DNA of 64,000 nucleotides, taken from assembly GCF_025215075.1 (NCBI RefSeq), contig NZ_JAOBTH010000020.1, positions 34,590-98,589 of the forward strand. The letters are read 5' to 3'. Position numbers and translations under genes: made by a program. Every line of letters starts with the position of its first letter. The first letter of the stretch is position 1. The notes beneath the pieces are model-generated. The model was not told the origin of the DNA and ran no database searches. It saw nothing but the letters and a program-made list of their open reading frames with translations. Shown here one piece after another: positions 63,506 through 64,000 of the stretch. The stretch is from Tenacibaculum haliotis (GTDB taxonomy: Bacteria; Bacteroidota; Bacteroidia; Flavobacteriales; Flavobacteriaceae).

Positions 63506-63533
63506 GCACTGAAAAAGTCCTCAAGACTAAATT

Positions 63534-63569
63534 AAAAGGAGTAGAAAGTAAAAACTTTTTACTCCTTTT
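63534..63569 (+). terminator. Hairpin inside the IS left end
   Basis: AAAAGGAGTA 63534-63543 and TACTCCTTTT 63560-63569 with AAAGT/ACTTT inside and loop AAAA, followed by T residues. It would stop transcription that enters the element from outside, protecting the transposase from external promoters. Confidence 0.7.
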
Positions 63570-63605
63570 TTCGTATCTTAAAAAAGTAAAATAATGCTTT
63601 TATAG

Positions 63606-64000
63606 ATGCTGGTTCAACAACAAGAAATTCAATTTAGTCAATACAGTTCTTTGTATGATTTAATTGTTCCTAAAGATAATTTATTAAGAAAAATTAATGA
63701 TTTAATAGACTTTTCTTTCATCTATGAAGAGTTGGTAACCAAGTATAGCCTGAATAATGGCCGCACAGCAGAATGTCCCATTCGAATGTTTAAATACTTG
63801 TTGCTAAAAGTTATTTATACGATTTCAGATGTTGATGTTGTAGAACGTTCACAGTTTGACATGTCCTTCAAATATTTTTTAGGAATGCTTCCAGAAGATG
63901 CTGTTATTAACCCGAGTTCGCTAACTAAATTTAGAAAACTTCGGTTAAAAGATACTGATTTGCTCAATTTATTGATTACAAAAACAGTGTCAATTGCTAT
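63606..64000 (+). CDS. IS1182-family transposase, N-terminal part (3' end outside window)
   Basis: The frame is open from ATG 63606 to the window end (131 complete codons). It reads MLVQQQEIQFSQYSSLYDLI, VPKDNLLRKINDLIDFSFIY, ECPIRMFKYLLLKVIYTISD, then VERSQFDMSFKYFLGMLPED and PSSLTKFRKLRL. This is the N-terminal (DUF772-like) domain of IS1182-type transposases. The catalytic DDE part is not visible. Nothing disrupts the frame in the visible part. Confidence 0.88.
   Translation, partial: MLVQQQEIQFSQYSSLYDLIVPKDNLLRKINDLIDFSFIYEELVTKYSLNNGRTAECPIRMFKYLLLKVIYTISDVDVVERSQFDMSFKYFLGMLPEDAVINPSSLTKFRKLRLKDTDLLNLLITKTVSIA

Larger units (their letters stand above)
63503..64000 (+). mobile_element. 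Left end of an IS1182-like insertion sequence
   Basis: The element probably begins at about 63503-63506, where GGGCACTGAAAAAGTCC, of the kind seen at IS1182 ends, follows the host sequence. A 16-bp hairpin at 63534-63569 lies before the transposase start. The right end is outside the window, so length, terminal repeat and target duplication cannot be measured. Confidence 0.7.

Overview
The window is a contiguous piece of chromosome from a member of the Flavobacteriia (phylum Bacteroidota), most likely a marine Flavobacteriaceae close to Tenacibaculum or Polaribacter. The reasons are the strongly AT-rich composition, the lack of Shine-Dalgarno-like leaders, about eighteen matches or near matches to the Bacteroidota -7 box TAnnTTTG, a gldI gliding-motility lipoprotein, many lipoprotein signal peptides, and typical flavobacterial gene neighbourhoods. 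Genus is an inference; family is fairly secure.

Region 1 (1-7164) is the distal half of the S10/spc/alpha ribosomal protein cluster: rpsH (partial), rplF, rplR, rpsE, rpmD, rplO, secY, infA, rpmJ, rpsM, rpsK, rpsD, rpoA, rplQ. A perfect hairpin over the rpsK stop codon, followed by a promoter, splits it before rpsD. The rpsD and rplQ leaders can fold. Region 2 (7263-12578) holds carA, eno, gltA and an arginase-family gene, with strong hairpin terminators after eno, gltA and the arginase gene. Region 3 (12672-20378) is a thiamine locus: TPP riboswitch, thiS, thiC, a TenI/ThiE-like gene, thiD, thiE, thiG, thiH, and thiF fused to a rhodanese domain. Its intergenic gaps carry dispersed structured repeats.

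Region 4 (20422-33981) is mixed housekeeping and accessory: an SDR, a secreted M28 peptidase, an rdgB/FecCD/ABC-ATPase operon, a secreted coiled-coil protein with an internal duplication, then a segment in which an XRE-type membrane regulator sits between the intact 3' end of rlmH and a second, separate copy of that 3' end (a possible SCC-like integration scar). It continues with nadC, an M3 peptidase lipoprotein, a pentapeptide-repeat protein, a YihY protein and hisS. Region 5 (34050-39888) has folE, a tandem pair of nearly identical cold-shock genes, and a minus-strand operon running mtaB, DUF6438 lipoprotein, hydrolase, MltD-like lytic transglycosylase, small membrane protein.

Region 6 (40016-55938) includes a GNAT/ABM/DUF4442/peptide-binding-lipoprotein run, an EEP nuclease, two rhomboids, mutL (apparently without endonuclease motifs), ribH, a TPR protein, recF with a DUF721 gene, ndk, and nrnA-gldI followed by two further peptidyl-prolyl isomerase lipoproteins, one of which is a cyclophilin-FKBP fusion. 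Region 7 (56080-64000) has tRNA-Ser(UGA), aroC, a Crp-like regulator, a DinB-like gene, pdhC/pdhA, a secreted protein, a VanX-like dipeptidase, a small conserved gene, and the left end of an IS1182-like element that appears to have cut that small gene's terminator. No CRISPR array, prophage or clear defence system was found.
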